A DNA stretch of 64,000 nucleotides from Mitsuaria sp. GD03876 (GCF_029840635.1 NZ_JAOCCU010000008.1:1-64000), one strand, 5' to 3'. Positions 29,473 to 40,647 are shown, numbered from the stretch's first letter. Notes: generated by a model not told the origin, from the letters alone. A program made the numbers and translations.

Positions 29473-31104
29473 ATGTCGAGGATCTCTTCCGGACCGACCC
29501 GGTCCGCGCGCACCACCCCCACTGCCCGCACCGTGCTGGGCGCTGCCGTCCTGGCGGCCCTCGCCTCGCTGGCCTGCACCCTGCCCGCCCAGGCCGCGCC
29601 TCTGCGCTGGGCCGCGCAGAACGACGTGCTGACGCTGGATCCGCAGTCGCAGAACCACAGCACCACCAACGCGATCGCGCAGCATGCCTACGAGGGCCTG
29701 ACCCGCTACGACCGCCAGTACCAGGTCGAGCCCGCGCTGGCCACGAAGTGGACCCAGACCAGCCCGACGAGCTGGCGCTTCGAACTGCGCAAGGGCGTCA
29801 AGTTCCACGACGGCTCGCCGTTCACCGCGGACGACGTGGTCTTCTCCTTCCACCGCATCAAGCAGCCGGTGGGCACGATGCACCCGTTCGTGGCCGGCGT
29901 GGCCGACATCAAGAAGGTCGACAGCCACACCATCGACGTGATCCTGGCCGCGCCCAATCCGATCGTGCTGCGCCAGTTCGTCGACTTCCGCATCATGAGC
30001 AAGACCTGGGCGGAGAAGAACAAGGCGATCAACCTGCCCGACTTCAAGGCCAAGGAAGAGACCTTCGCCACGCGCAACGCCAACGGCACCGGCCCGTACC
30101 GGATCACCGGCTGGCAGCCGGACCAGCGCATCACGATGGTCCAGAACAAGGACTGGTGGGACGCGAAGAACGCGACCAACGTCGACGAGGTGATCTACAC
30201 GCCGATCAAGTCCGACCCGACCCGCGTGGCCGCGCTGCTGTCGGGCGACGTGGACCTGCTGTCCGACATCCCGACGCAGGACGTCGGCCGGCTCAAGGCC
30301 GACGCCAAGCTCAGCGTCGCCGAGGGCAGCGAGACGCGCACGATCTTCATCGGCATGGACCAGGGCAGCGAGCAGCTCAAGGGCTCGAACGTCACCGGCA
30401 AGAACCCGTTCAAGGACAAGCGTGTGCGCGAGGCGATGTCGCTGGCCATCGACCGCGAGGCGATCAAGCGCGCGACGATGCGCGGGCTGTCGCTGCCCGC
30501 CGGGATCATGGTCGCGCCGGGCGTCAACGGCAACGCGCCCGACATCGACGTGCCCGCCAAGGTCGACGCCGAGCGGGCGAAGAAGCTGCTGGCCGAGGCC
30601 GGCTACCCGAACGGCTTCGAGGTGCCGATGAACTGCCCCAACAACCGCTACGTCAACGACGAGGAGATCTGCCTGGCGGTCGTGTCGATGTGGAGCAAGG
30701 TGGGCATCAAGGCGCGGCTGCAGACCGAGTCCTTCAGCACCTTCAGCCCCAAGCTGCAGGCCTTCGAGTACCCGCTGTTCCTGTACGGCTGGGGCGTGCC
30801 GACCTACGACGCGCTGTACACGATGCAGTCGCTGGCGCGCACCCGCGTGGGCGGCGCCGACGGCAGCGGCAACTACTTCCGGCTGAGCGACGCCAAGCTC
30901 GACCAGATCATCGATGCCGCCAAGGTCGAGGGCGACGTGGCCAAGCGCAACGCGCTGCTCAAGGAGGGCCTGGTCCGCATCCGCGACGAGGTGTTCTTCA
31001 TCCCGCTGCACCACCAGGTGCGGCCGTGGGCGATGAAGAAGACGGTCACCACGCCGCACCGCTCGGACGACCGACCCGAGGCGCGCTTCACGACGATCAA
31101 GTGA
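29473..31104 (+). CDS. Peptide/opine-type ABC transporter substrate-binding protein (SBP_bac_5), copy 2
   Basis: This second class C binding protein has 543 residues, a signal peptide cleaved near PAQA (about residue 38) and the mature start APLRWAAQNDVLTLDPQSQ. It aligns along its whole length with the upstream protein, including KNPFKD and VREAMSLAIDREAIKR and the ending DDRPEARFTTIK. Differences are spread through the ligand-binding lobes, so the two may have different ligands. AAGGAG lies nine bases before the ATG. The 149-base gap between the copies holds GC-rich sequence and no gene. Confidence 0.9.
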   Translation: MSRISSGPTRSARTTPTARTVLGAAVLAALASLACTLPAQAAPLRWAAQNDVLTLDPQSQNHSTTNAIAQHAYEGLTRYDRQYQVEPALATKWTQTSPTSWRFELRKGVKFHDGSPFTADDVVFSFHRIKQPVGTMHPFVAGVADIKKVDSHTIDVILAAPNPIVLRQFVDFRIMSKTWAEKNKAINLPDFKAKEETFATRNANGTGPYRITGWQPDQRITMVQNKDWWDAKNATNVDEVIYTPIKSDPTRVAALLSGDVDLLSDIPTQDVGRLKADAKLSVAEGSETRTIFIGMDQGSEQLKGSNVTGKNPFKDKRVREAMSLAIDREAIKRATMRGLSLPAGIMVAPGVNGNAPDIDVPAKVDAERAKKLLAEAGYPNGFEVPMNCPNNRYVNDEEICLAVVSMWSKVGIKARLQTESFSTFSPKLQAFEYPLFLYGWGVPTYDALYTMQSLARTRVGGADGSGNYFRLSDAKLDQIIDAAKVEGDVAKRNALLKEGLVRIRDEVFFIPLHHQVRPWAMKKTVTTPHRSDDRPEARFTTIK

Positions 31105-31111
31105 GGCTCGC

Positions 31112-31158
31112 GGCGGCCCTGGCCGGGTAGAGTACGGCACCCCGCAGCCAGGGCCGCC
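31112..31158. promoter_or_regulatory. 12-bp inverted repeat in the leader of the ATPase/HNH pair
   Basis: Perfect arms GGCGGCCCTGGC (31112-31123) and GCCAGGGCCGCC (31147-31158) are separated by 23 bases that contain a -10-like TAGAGT (31128-31133). The right arm ends three bases before the ATPase ATG and covers its only Shine-Dalgarno-like AGGG. It could be a terminator-like stem for the upstream gene, an operator, or a hairpin limiting ATPase translation. Confidence 0.6.
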
Positions 31159-31161
31159 CCC

Positions 31162-32631
31162 ATGTACGTCGACACGCTCACCATCGAGAACCTGAGGTCC
31201 CTCGCCGCCGCCGAGCTCGAGCTGAACCGGCCCGGCACGCCCGACCTCAAGTTCCCCAACGTGAACGTGCTGCTGGGCGGCAACGGCCGCGGCAAGACCA
31301 CCGTGCTGCGCGCCGCCGCGCTGGCGACGCTGGGACCGCTGCTCAGCGCGTCCTCCGGCTACGTGCCCGACACCCTCATCCGCCGCACGGCCAAGGCCGT
31401 TCCCAAGGGCAAGCCGGCGCCGGGCGCGCGGCTGCAGGCGACGCTGACGGCGACCGGCGCGGACTTCCCGGCGCCGAACGGCAAGAAGTCGACGCGCCAG
31501 GACGTGCGCCTGACCCTGACCACCACCGTCGAGCCGCTGGGCACCACCGAGCGGCTGGGCTGGGACGTCGAGCCGCGCGCGCTGGCCAGGGACGTGGAGC
31601 TCGCGCAGTTCGACGAGCGCGGCTCGTCGTTCTTCGTCGTCGGCTACGGCGCGAGCCGGCGCGTGGAGACCTCGGCGCGCGTCGACGAAAGCGCGCGCGC
31701 CAAGAATCGCCTCAAGCGCTACGAGCGCGTGGCCAGCCTCTTCGAGGACGAGGTCACGCTGATGCCGCTGTCCTACTGGCTGCCGCGTTACGCCGAGCGC
31801 AACAAGGGCCGCTACACGCAGGTGGTGAGGCTGATGAACGCGCTGCTGCCGGGGTCCTGCCGCATGGACCTGGAGGCCTCCACGTCGAGCGCGGGCGTGG
31901 CCGAGCACCTGTTCGTGATGAACGGCGTGAGCCTGCCCTTCCGCGCGCTGTCGGACGGCTTCCGCGCCTACGTCGGCTGGATCGGCGACATGCTGTACCA
32001 CGTGTGCATGGGCGCGGGCACCGGCCTGAAGCTGCAGGAGATCGAAGGCGTCGTGCTGGTGGACGAGATCGACCTGCACCTGCATCCGGAATGGCAGCGC
32101 GTGGTCGTGCCGACGCTGGCGGAAGCGCTGCCGAAGGTGCAGTTCATCATCACCACGCACAGCCCGCTGGTCGTGGGCTCGCTGCAGGGGCGCAACCTGT
32201 TCCTGCTCGACGACGAGGACGGCGCGACGGTGGTCAAGCGGCTGCCCGAGCGGGTGCACGGCAAGAGCGCCGAGCAGATCCTGCTGTCGCCCTACTTCGG
32301 CCTGGAGACCACGCGCGCGCCCGAGGTGGCGCAGGCGCTGAAGACGCTCGAACAACGCGCCACCGCGGGCGACAGCGCCGCGTCCGCCGGGTATCTGCAG
32401 CTGCTGTCGGGCAGCCTGCAGTCGGAGGACGTGAAGGCGATCCTCGCGCCGCGCTCGACCGCGCGCGCGGCCGCGGCGCGCCGTGCCTCGCTGGCGCCCA
32501 AGCCCGCCGCGAAGCCGGCCGCGAAGCCCGCGGCGAAACCGGCCGCCAAGCCGGCCGCCAAACCCGTCGCGAAGCCCGCCGCGCGAACGGCGGCGAAACC
32601 GGCCGCCGCCGCGAAGAAGGCGCGGCGATGA
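31162..32631 (+). CDS. AAA/SMC-like ATPase of a Septu-like ATPase-HNH pair
   Basis: The 489-residue protein is an ABC/SMC-type ATPase of the AAA_21/OLD-like group. It has an N-terminal beta strand MYVDTLTIENLRS, Walker A LLGGNGRGKTT (37-47), a signature-like FRALSDGF (260-267), Walker B GVVLVDEIDLHLHP (296-309) and H-loop TTHSP (331-335). These features match PtuA-type ATPases of Septu and retron-linked effectors, a family-level judgement. The C-terminus (447-484) is a KPAA/KPAAK repeat tail, very basic and histone H1-like, unusual for such ATPases. The TGA overlaps the next ATG (ATGA). There is no reverse transcriptase gene nearby. Composition does not differ visibly from neighbours. Confidence 0.82.
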   Translation: MYVDTLTIENLRSLAAAELELNRPGTPDLKFPNVNVLLGGNGRGKTTVLRAAALATLGPLLSASSGYVPDTLIRRTAKAVPKGKPAPGARLQATLTATGADFPAPNGKKSTRQDVRLTLTTTVEPLGTTERLGWDVEPRALARDVELAQFDERGSSFFVVGYGASRRVETSARVDESARAKNRLKRYERVASLFEDEVTLMPLSYWLPRYAERNKGRYTQVVRLMNALLPGSCRMDLEASTSSAGVAEHLFVMNGVSLPFRALSDGFRAYVGWIGDMLYHVCMGAGTGLKLQEIEGVVLVDEIDLHLHPEWQRVVVPTLAEALPKVQFIITTHSPLVVGSLQGRNLFLLDDEDGATVVKRLPERVHGKSAEQILLSPYFGLETTRAPEVAQALKTLEQRATAGDSAASAGYLQLLSGSLQSEDVKAILAPRSTARAAAARRASLAPKPAAKPAAKPAAKPAAKPAAKPVAKPAARTAAKPAAAAKKARR

Positions 32632-33503
32632 GGCGCTACCCCATCGGGCGCCAGAAACTGCTCGACGACATCGAGGTCGAACGTCCGCGCTGGCTCAAGC
32701 GCGCCGAGGCGCGCACCGCGCAGTACGTCGCCGACGGCGACTACACCGGCGGCAAGGAGTTCTGGAGCGAGATCAAGGCGGTCTACATCCGCCTGCAGCA
32801 CGAGAAGTGCGCGTACTGCGAGACGCGGCTGCAAGGCGCGGCCTTCGCGATCAAGGTCCATGAGGTGGAACACTTCCGCCCCAAGCAGAGCGTCAAGGCC
32901 TGGCCAAGCCCGAGCGCCGCGCACCTGCAAGGGTTCGTGCCGCCGGGCCCGGTCGGGAGCGCGTCGCCGGTCGGTTACTACAAGCTGGCCTACCACCCCT
33001 TCAACTACGCGATCGCCTGCACGCGCTGCAACTCGACGCTGAAGTCCAACTACTTCCCGGTGGGCGGACCGCGCCAGACCGACGGCCACGACCCGTCGCT
33101 GATGCATGGCGAGAAGCCGCTGCTGGTCTACCCGATCTCCGACATCGACGACGACCCGGAGGAGCTGATCACCTTCGAGGGCGTGCTGGCGGTACCGAAG
33201 CGGCGCTCGGGGCCGGACCGGGACCGCGCCCTCGTGACGATCGCGTTCTTCCAGCTGAACCACCAGGACCTGACGACGCGGCGCGCCGAGTCGCTGGCCG
33301 CGCTGTGGCTGAGCCTGGAGGCGATGGCGGCGCTGCCCGCGGGCCATCCGATGGCGGCGCAGTACCTCGCGGCGATCGACCGCGCCTGCGCGCCCGGCGG
33401 CGAGTTCAGCGCCTGCATGCGCGCCTTCCGCGACCTGCACGGCACCCGGCCGGACTTCGCCCGGCAACTGGGCGAGGCGGCCAACACCTTGACGCCCGCC
33501 TGA
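32628..33503 (+). CDS. HNH endonuclease-like partner (PtuB/TIGR02646-like)
   Basis: The 291-residue product starts with the ATG inside ATGA at the end of the ATPase gene. It has the split-zinc HNH layout: KCAYCE (Cys61, Cys64), HEVEHFRPK (His78, His82), then YHPFNYAIACTRCN (Asn126, Cys131, Cys134, Asn135) and KSNYFP (139-144). This pattern is typical of HNH proteins found beside SMC-like ATPases in Septu (PtuB) and retron effectors. The expected role is metal-dependent DNA or RNA cleavage gated by the ATPase. At 291 residues it is somewhat longer than I would expect for this type. The C-terminal half is helical without recognised motifs. Activity and phage defence are inferred. Confidence 0.82.
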   Translation: MRRYPIGRQKLLDDIEVERPRWLKRAEARTAQYVADGDYTGGKEFWSEIKAVYIRLQHEKCAYCETRLQGAAFAIKVHEVEHFRPKQSVKAWPSPSAAHLQGFVPPGPVGSASPVGYYKLAYHPFNYAIACTRCNSTLKSNYFPVGGPRQTDGHDPSLMHGEKPLLVYPISDIDDDPEELITFEGVLAVPKRRSGPDRDRALVTIAFFQLNHQDLTTRRAESLAALWLSLEAMAALPAGHPMAAQYLAAIDRACAPGGEFSACMRAFRDLHGTRPDFARQLGEAANTLTPA

Positions 33504-33593
33504 GCGACACGGCGCTCCGCTACAGTCCGCCCCGGCCCCGGCACGATCGGGCCGCGGCCGCGATCACAACACCGATCTCCAGGGAGTTCTTCA

Positions 33594-33962
33594 ATGCCTC
33601 ACACCGTCCTGTCGACGGGCCGCCGCCTGCGCGCGCTGCCCGCCGTCCTCGCGCTCGTCGCCACCACGCTGGGCGCCACCGCCGCCCATGCCGCCGACCC
33701 GGGCTGGGTCGCCAACCGCCAGGTCAAGAAGATCGTCGTCACCATGCAGGGCGGCTTCAACGTCCTCGTCTCGCCGGGGCTCACGGGCTGCACGTCCCAG
33801 AGCGGCTACGGCGACACCTGGGCGTCCATCTACCCGACCCACCCCGGCGTCAACCGCATGATGGCGCTGCTGATGACGGCGCAGACCTCCGGCAAGCGCG
33901 TCAACCTCTACTTCTACGACAACAACTGCAGCGTCTCCGAGGCCGTCCTGAACGAGGACTGA
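33594..33962 (+). CDS. Small secreted protein of unknown function with a cysteine pair
   Basis: A 122-residue product with a Sec signal peptide cleaved after AHA (about residue 33). The mature part of about 89 residues has two cysteines (Cys65, Cys112), likely disulfide-bonded in the periplasm or outside. Aromatic and beta-strand patterns include KKIVVTMQGGFNVLV and VNLYFYDNNCS. CAGGGAG precedes the ATG. I have seen similar short secreted proteins in other proteobacteria but cannot name a function. It follows the HNH gene by 90 bases; membership in that transcript is possible, not shown. Confidence 0.75.
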   Translation: MPHTVLSTGRRLRALPAVLALVATTLGATAAHAADPGWVANRQVKKIVVTMQGGFNVLVSPGLTGCTSQSGYGDTWASIYPTHPGVNRMMALLMTAQTSGKRVNLYFYDNNCSVSEAVLNED

Positions 33963-33987
33963 GCACCGGGCGCGCTTCGCGCTCATC

Positions 33988-34015
33988 GGCGGCGCCCGTC
34001 CCGGACGGCGCCGCC
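33988..34015. terminator. Strong GC hairpin between convergent genes
   Basis: GGCGGCGCC (33988-33996) pairs with GGCGCCGCC (34007-34015), and an inner GTCC/GGAC extends the stem. It lies between the secreted-protein gene (stop 33962) and the convergent histidine kinase (stop 34032). There is no T-run on either side, so it is a terminator-like hairpin only. Confidence 0.55.
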
Positions 34016-34031
34016 AGCTTCAAGGCCGGCT

Positions 34032-36668
<2,637 letters not shown>

Positions 36669-36772
36669 GCTGCCTCCCTGAAGGCATGCCCGATCGACTG
36701 TGTGTGCGTCGATGTTTGCCCATCGGCGCGGGGATTGCAACCACGGCCCGCCGTACAGCGTCCCCGCGCAAA

Positions 36773-36803
36773 CGACGACGCCCCGGCAGGCGGGGCGTCG
36801 TCG
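36773..36803 (-). terminator. Terminator-like hairpin downstream of the nitronate monooxygenase-like gene
   Basis: A 12-bp stem CGACGACGCCCC/GGGGCGTCGTCG (36773-36784, 36792-36803) with a seven-base loop is followed by TTTG on the minus strand. It lies about 40 bases after the stop at 36842. It probably ends the etf/acyl-CoA dehydrogenase transcript and insulates the kinase gene. Nothing else is seen in 36669-36841. Confidence 0.7.
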
Positions 36804-36841
36804 GGCGGTGGAGCGTCAGCCCCGCGCGTGGGCGTGGCCGT

Positions 36842-37795
36842 TCAGGCCAGCGCCAGGCGCTTGCGCGCCTCGTCGTACTCGCGGCCGAAGCGCGCGACCA
36901 GCTCGCCGGCCGGCAGCACCTCGCGGATCGCGCCGATGCCCTGGCCGCTGCCCCAGACGTCCTTCCACGCCTTGGCGCCGGTGCCGCCGAAGTTCATCTT
37001 CGTCGGGTCGCTCTCGGGCAGGTTCTCCGGATCCAGGCCGGCCTTCACGATCGAGCCCTTCAGGTAGTTGCCGTGCACGCCGGTGAACAGGTTGCTGTAG
37101 ACGATGTCGTCGCTGTTGCTCTGCACGATCATCTGCTTGTAGTCGTCGGCCGCGCGGGCCTCCTCGGTGGCGATGAAGGCCGAGCCGATGTAGGCCAGGT
37201 CCGCGCCCATCGCCTGCGCCGCGAGGATCGCGCCGCCGCTGGCCATCGAGCCCGACAGCGCCAGCGGGCCGTCGAACCAGTCGCGGATCTCCTGGATCAG
37301 CGCGAACGGGCTCTTGATGCCGGCATGCCCGCCCGCCCCGGCCGCGACGGCGATCAGGCCGTCGGCGCCCTTCTCGATCGCCTTGCGCGCGAACTTGTTG
37401 TTGATGATGTCGTGCAGCACGATGCCGCCCCAGCCGTGCACCGCGGCGTTGACGTCCTCGCGCGCGCCCAGCGAGGTGATCACGATGGGCACCTTGTACT
37501 TGGCGCACAGGGCCATGTCGTGCTCGAGCCGGTCGTTGCTCTTGTGCACGATCTGGTTGATCGCGAACGGCGCGGCCGGCGACTCCGGATGCGCGCGGTC
37601 ATGCGCGGCCAGCGTCTCGGTGATCTCGGCCAGCCACTCCTCGAGCAGCTCGGCCGGGCGCGCGTTGAGCGCCGGCATCGAGCCGACGATGCCGGCCTTG
37701 CATTGCGCGATCACCAGCTTGGGGTTGCTGATGATGAACAGCGGCGAGCCGATCACCGGCAGGCGCAGCTTGTTGAACAGCGGGGGAAGTGCCAC
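36842..37795 (-). CDS. Nitronate monooxygenase / 2-nitropropane dioxygenase-like flavoprotein
   Basis: The 317-residue product is an FMN-dependent TIM-barrel protein of the NMO family, with LRLPVIGSPLFIISNP at the N-terminus and the phosphate-binding GAGGHAGIKSPFALI segment. Class I NMOs oxidise alkyl nitronates, but many family members in fatty-acid gene clusters (including the related FabK reductases) have other roles. It follows the acyl-CoA dehydrogenase by 26 bases, so co-expression with beta-oxidation genes is likely. The substrate cannot be fixed from sequence. Confidence 0.85.
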   Translation of the reverse strand: MALPPLFNKLRLPVIGSPLFIISNPKLVIAQCKAGIVGSMPALNARPAELLEEWLAEITETLAAHDRAHPESPAAPFAINQIVHKSNDRLEHDMALCAKYKVPIVITSLGAREDVNAAVHGWGGIVLHDIINNKFARKAIEKGADGLIAVAAGAGGHAGIKSPFALIQEIRDWFDGPLALSGSMASGGAILAAQAMGADLAYIGSAFIATEEARAADDYKQMIVQSNSDDIVYSNLFTGVHGNYLKGSIVKAGLDPENLPESDPTKMNFGGTGAKAWKDVWGSGQGIGAIREVLPAGELVARFGREYDEARKRLALA

Positions 37796-37822
37796 CTCGG
37801 GTCTCCTCTTCGATGAAACGGA

Positions 37823-39616
37823 TCAGAACGCGTCGACCGGCAGCGCCATCACGCTGCCCGCGCCGTTCACCACCGCGTCGCGCTGCGCGGCGCAGCGCGG
37901 CAGGAGGTGCTCGGCGTAGAAGCGCGCGGTGGCGATCTTGGCGTCCATGAACGCGACGTCCTGGCCGGCCGCCTTCAGCTCCTGCGCCGCGAGCAGCGAG
38001 CGCGCCAGCTGCCAGCCGGCCATCAGGTTGCCGCCCACCATCAGGTAAGGCACCGAGCCGGCGAAGGCCGCGTTCGGATCGGCCTTGCCGTTGGCCGCGA
38101 TGAAGTCGACGACGTCGACGAAGGCCGCGCGCGCCGCCGCCAGCTGCGCGCGCACCGCCAGCGCGTCGGCGCTGCCGTTGGCGGCCAGCGCGCCTTCGGT
38201 CTCCTCGACCTGCGCCGCGACGCCGCGCGCGAAGGCGCCGCCGTCGCGCACCGTCTTGCGGCCCACCAGGTCGTTGGCCTGGATCGCGGTCGTGCCCTCG
38301 TAGATCGGCAGGATGCGCGCGTCGCGGTAGTACTGCGCCGCGCCGGTCTCCTCGATGAAGCCCATGCCGCCGTGCACCTGCACGCCCAGCGAGGTGACCT
38401 CCAGGCTCATCTCGGTGCTGTAGCCCTTGACCAGCGGCACCATGAATTCGTAGAAGGCCTGCGCCTCCTTGCGGGTCTCCGCATCCTCGTGGTGGTGGGC
38501 CATGTCGTAGGCCGCGGCCGCGTCGATCGCCATCGCGCGGCAGCCCTCGACCAGCGCGCGCTGCGTCATCAGCATGCGACGCACGTCGGGGTGGTGGATG
38601 ATCGCCGCGGCTTCCTTCGAGGAACCGTCCACCGGGCGCGACTGCACGCGGTCCTTCGCGTACTCGACGGCCTTCTGGTAGGCCCGGTCCGCCACCGCGA
38701 TGCCCTGCACGCCGACGCCGAAGCGGGCCGCGTTCATCATGATGAACATGTACTCCAGGCCGCGGTTCTCCTCGCCGATCAGCGTGCCGATGGCGCCGCC
38801 GTGATCGCCGAACTGGAGCACCGCCGTCGGGCTGGCCTTGATGCCGAGCTTGTGCTCGATGGACACGCAGTGCGCGTCGTTGCGCGCGCCCAGCGAGCCG
38901 TCCGCGTTGACCAGGAACTTGGGCACCAGGAACAGGCTGATGCCCTTGACGCCTTCCGGCGCGCCGGGGATGCGGGCCAGCACCAGGTGGACGATGTTGT
39001 CCGCCATGTCGTGCTCGCCCCAGGTGATGAAGATCTTGGTGCCGAAGACCTTGTAGGTGCCGTCGCCCTGCGGCTCGGCGCGGGTGCGCACCATCGCCAG
39101 GTCCGAGCCCGCCTGCGGCTCGGTCAGGTTCATCGTGCCGGTCCACTCGCCGGAGATCAGCCGGGGGATGAAGGTCTGCTTCTGTTCCTCGGAGCCCGCG
39201 ACCAGCAGCGCCTCGATCGCGCCGTCGGTCAGCAGCGGGCACAGCGCGAAGCTGACGTTGGCCGCCTGCACGATCTCGCCGCAGGCCGCGCCGATCGTCT
39301 TGGGCAGGCCCTGGCCGCCATAGGCCTCCGGATGCTGCAACCCCTGCCAGCCGCCCTCGACGTACTGCTTGAACGCGGCCTTGAAGCCGGGCGTGGCGAA
39401 GACCTCGCCGTTCTTCCAGTACGAGGGGTTCTTGTCGCCTTCGACGTTCAGCGGGGCGATCACGTCCTCGTTGAGCTTGGCCGATTCCTCGAGCACCGCC
39501 TGCGCGGTGTCCAGGCCGTGGTCGGCGAACGCGGGGATCTGCTCGGCCAGCGTCTGCAGGCCGGCCAGGGCCTGCATGTCGAACAGCATGTCCTTGATCG
39601 GGGCGCGGTAGGTCAT
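37823..39616 (-). CDS. Acyl-CoA dehydrogenase (long form with C-terminal extension)
   Basis: The 597-residue protein is a FadE/DmdC-type acyl-CoA dehydrogenase, longer than the about 380-residue classical enzymes because of an extra C-terminal helical domain. Family features include MNLTEPQAGSDLA (FAD/substrate-binding), GTKIFITWGEHD, and GVQVHGGMGFIEETG near the catalytic base region. It passes electrons to ETF, encoded by etfBA directly upstream. Chain-length specificity is unknown. Start ATG at 39616. Confidence 0.92.
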   Translation of the reverse strand: MTYRAPIKDMLFDMQALAGLQTLAEQIPAFADHGLDTAQAVLEESAKLNEDVIAPLNVEGDKNPSYWKNGEVFATPGFKAAFKQYVEGGWQGLQHPEAYGGQGLPKTIGAACGEIVQAANVSFALCPLLTDGAIEALLVAGSEEQKQTFIPRLISGEWTGTMNLTEPQAGSDLAMVRTRAEPQGDGTYKVFGTKIFITWGEHDMADNIVHLVLARIPGAPEGVKGISLFLVPKFLVNADGSLGARNDAHCVSIEHKLGIKASPTAVLQFGDHGGAIGTLIGEENRGLEYMFIMMNAARFGVGVQGIAVADRAYQKAVEYAKDRVQSRPVDGSSKEAAAIIHHPDVRRMLMTQRALVEGCRAMAIDAAAAYDMAHHHEDAETRKEAQAFYEFMVPLVKGYSTEMSLEVTSLGVQVHGGMGFIEETGAAQYYRDARILPIYEGTTAIQANDLVGRKTVRDGGAFARGVAAQVEETEGALAANGSADALAVRAQLAAARAAFVDVVDFIAANGKADPNAAFAGSVPYLMVGGNLMAGWQLARSLLAAQELKAAGQDVAFMDAKIATARFYAEHLLPRCAAQRDAVVNGAGSVMALPVDAF

Positions 39617-39634
39617 GGGGGTTGTCTCCGGATG

Positions 39635-39700
39635 AAAAAAGGGCGCCGCGCTTCGTCGGCGGGCGCCCTGGGTCTTGCGCGCGGCCTCTGCGAGGCCGCG
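39635..39700 (-). terminator. Hairpins between etfA and the acyl-CoA dehydrogenase gene
   Basis: Two stems lie in the 101-base gap. One is GGGCGCC/GGCGCCC (39641-39647, 39662-39668), followed on the minus strand by six T (39635-39640): a good intrinsic terminator or attenuator. The other is CGCGGCCTC-TGC-GAGGCCGCG (39680-39700). Together they may make acyl-CoA dehydrogenase expression lower than etfBA. Confidence 0.75.
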
Positions 39701-39717
39701 GGGTCGTCAGCGTCGGA

Positions 39718-40647
39718 TCAGAGCGCTTTCACGAGTTCCGGCACCGCCGTGAACAGGTCGGCTTCCAGGCCGTAATCGGCCACCGAGAAGATCGGCGCTT
39801 CCGGGTCCTTGTTGATCGCCACGATCACCTTGGAGTCCTTCATGCCGGCCAGATGCTGGATCGCACCGGAGATGCCGGCGGCGATGTACAGCTGCGGCGC
39901 GACGATCTTGCCGGTCTGGCCGACCTGCCAGTCGTTGGGCGCGTAGCCCGCGTCCACCGCGGCGCGCGACGCGCCGAGCGCCGCGTTCAGCTTGTCGGCC
40001 AGCGGGGTCAGGACTTCATTGAACTTGTCGCTGCTGCCCAGCGCGCGGCCGCCCGACACGATGATCTTGGCGGCGGTCAGCTCGGGACGGTCGCTCTTGG
40101 TGACCTCGCGGCCGACGAACGCGCTCTTGCCGCTGTCGGCCACGGCCGTCAGCGACTCGACCGCGGCGCTGCCGCCTTCGGCCGCCGAGTCGAAACCGGT
40201 CGTGCGCACGGTGATCACCTTCACCGCGTCGGTCGCCTGCACGGTGGCGATGGCGTTGCCGGCGTAGATCGGGCGCTCGAAGGTGTCGGGCGAGACGACC
40301 TTGGTGATGTCGCTCACCTGGCCGACGTCCAGCAGCGCGGCCACGCGCGGCGCGACGTTCTTGCCCGCGGCGGTGGCCGGGAACAGCACGTGCGAGTAGT
40401 CCTTGGCGATGGCGATCACCTGCGCGGCGACGTTCTCGGCCAGGCCGTCGGCGAAGGGCGCGCCGTCGGCGTGCAGCACCTTGGCCACGCCCGAGATCTT
40501 GGCGGCGGCCTGCGCGGCGGCGCCGGCGTTCGAGCCGGCGACCAGCACGTGCACGTCGCCGCCGATGGCGGCGGCGGCGGTGACCACGTGGTGGGTGGCG
40601 CCCTTCAGGGAGGCGTTGTCGTGTTCAGCGATGACGAGGATGGTCAT
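39718..40647 (-). CDS. etfA: Electron transfer flavoprotein alpha subunit
   Basis: EtfA binds FAD and, with EtfB, carries electrons from acyl-CoA dehydrogenases to the quinone pool through ETF-QO. The 309-residue product has the C-terminal FAD-binding signature including [17 protein letters not shown] and [16 protein letters not shown]. It follows etfB by 27 bases in a two-gene unit. Confidence 0.96.
   Translation of the reverse strand: MTILVIAEHDNASLKGATHHVVTAAAAIGGDVHVLVAGSNAGAAAQAAAKISGVAKVLHADGAPFADGLAENVAAQVIAIAKDYSHVLFPATAAGKNVAPRVAALLDVGQVSDITKVVSPDTFERPIYAGNAIATVQATDAVKVITVRTTGFDSAAEGGSAAVESLTAVADSGKSAFVGREVTKSDRPELTAAKIIVSGGRALGSSDKFNEVLTPLADKLNAALGASRAAVDAGYAPNDWQVGQTGKIVAPQLYIAAGISGAIQHLAGMKDSKVIVAINKDPEAPIFSVADYGLEADLFTAVPELVKAL

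Noticed and set aside
31105-31161. Retron ncRNA upstream of the ATPase/HNH genes
   Set aside because: Only 57 bases are available and no reverse transcriptase gene is nearby; the inverted repeat alone does not make an msr/msd.
29434-32355. A 973-codon minus-strand frame across the second binding protein and the ATPase
   Set aside because: It crosses two well-supported plus-strand genes and their intergenic hairpin, with Arg/His/Val-biased composition.
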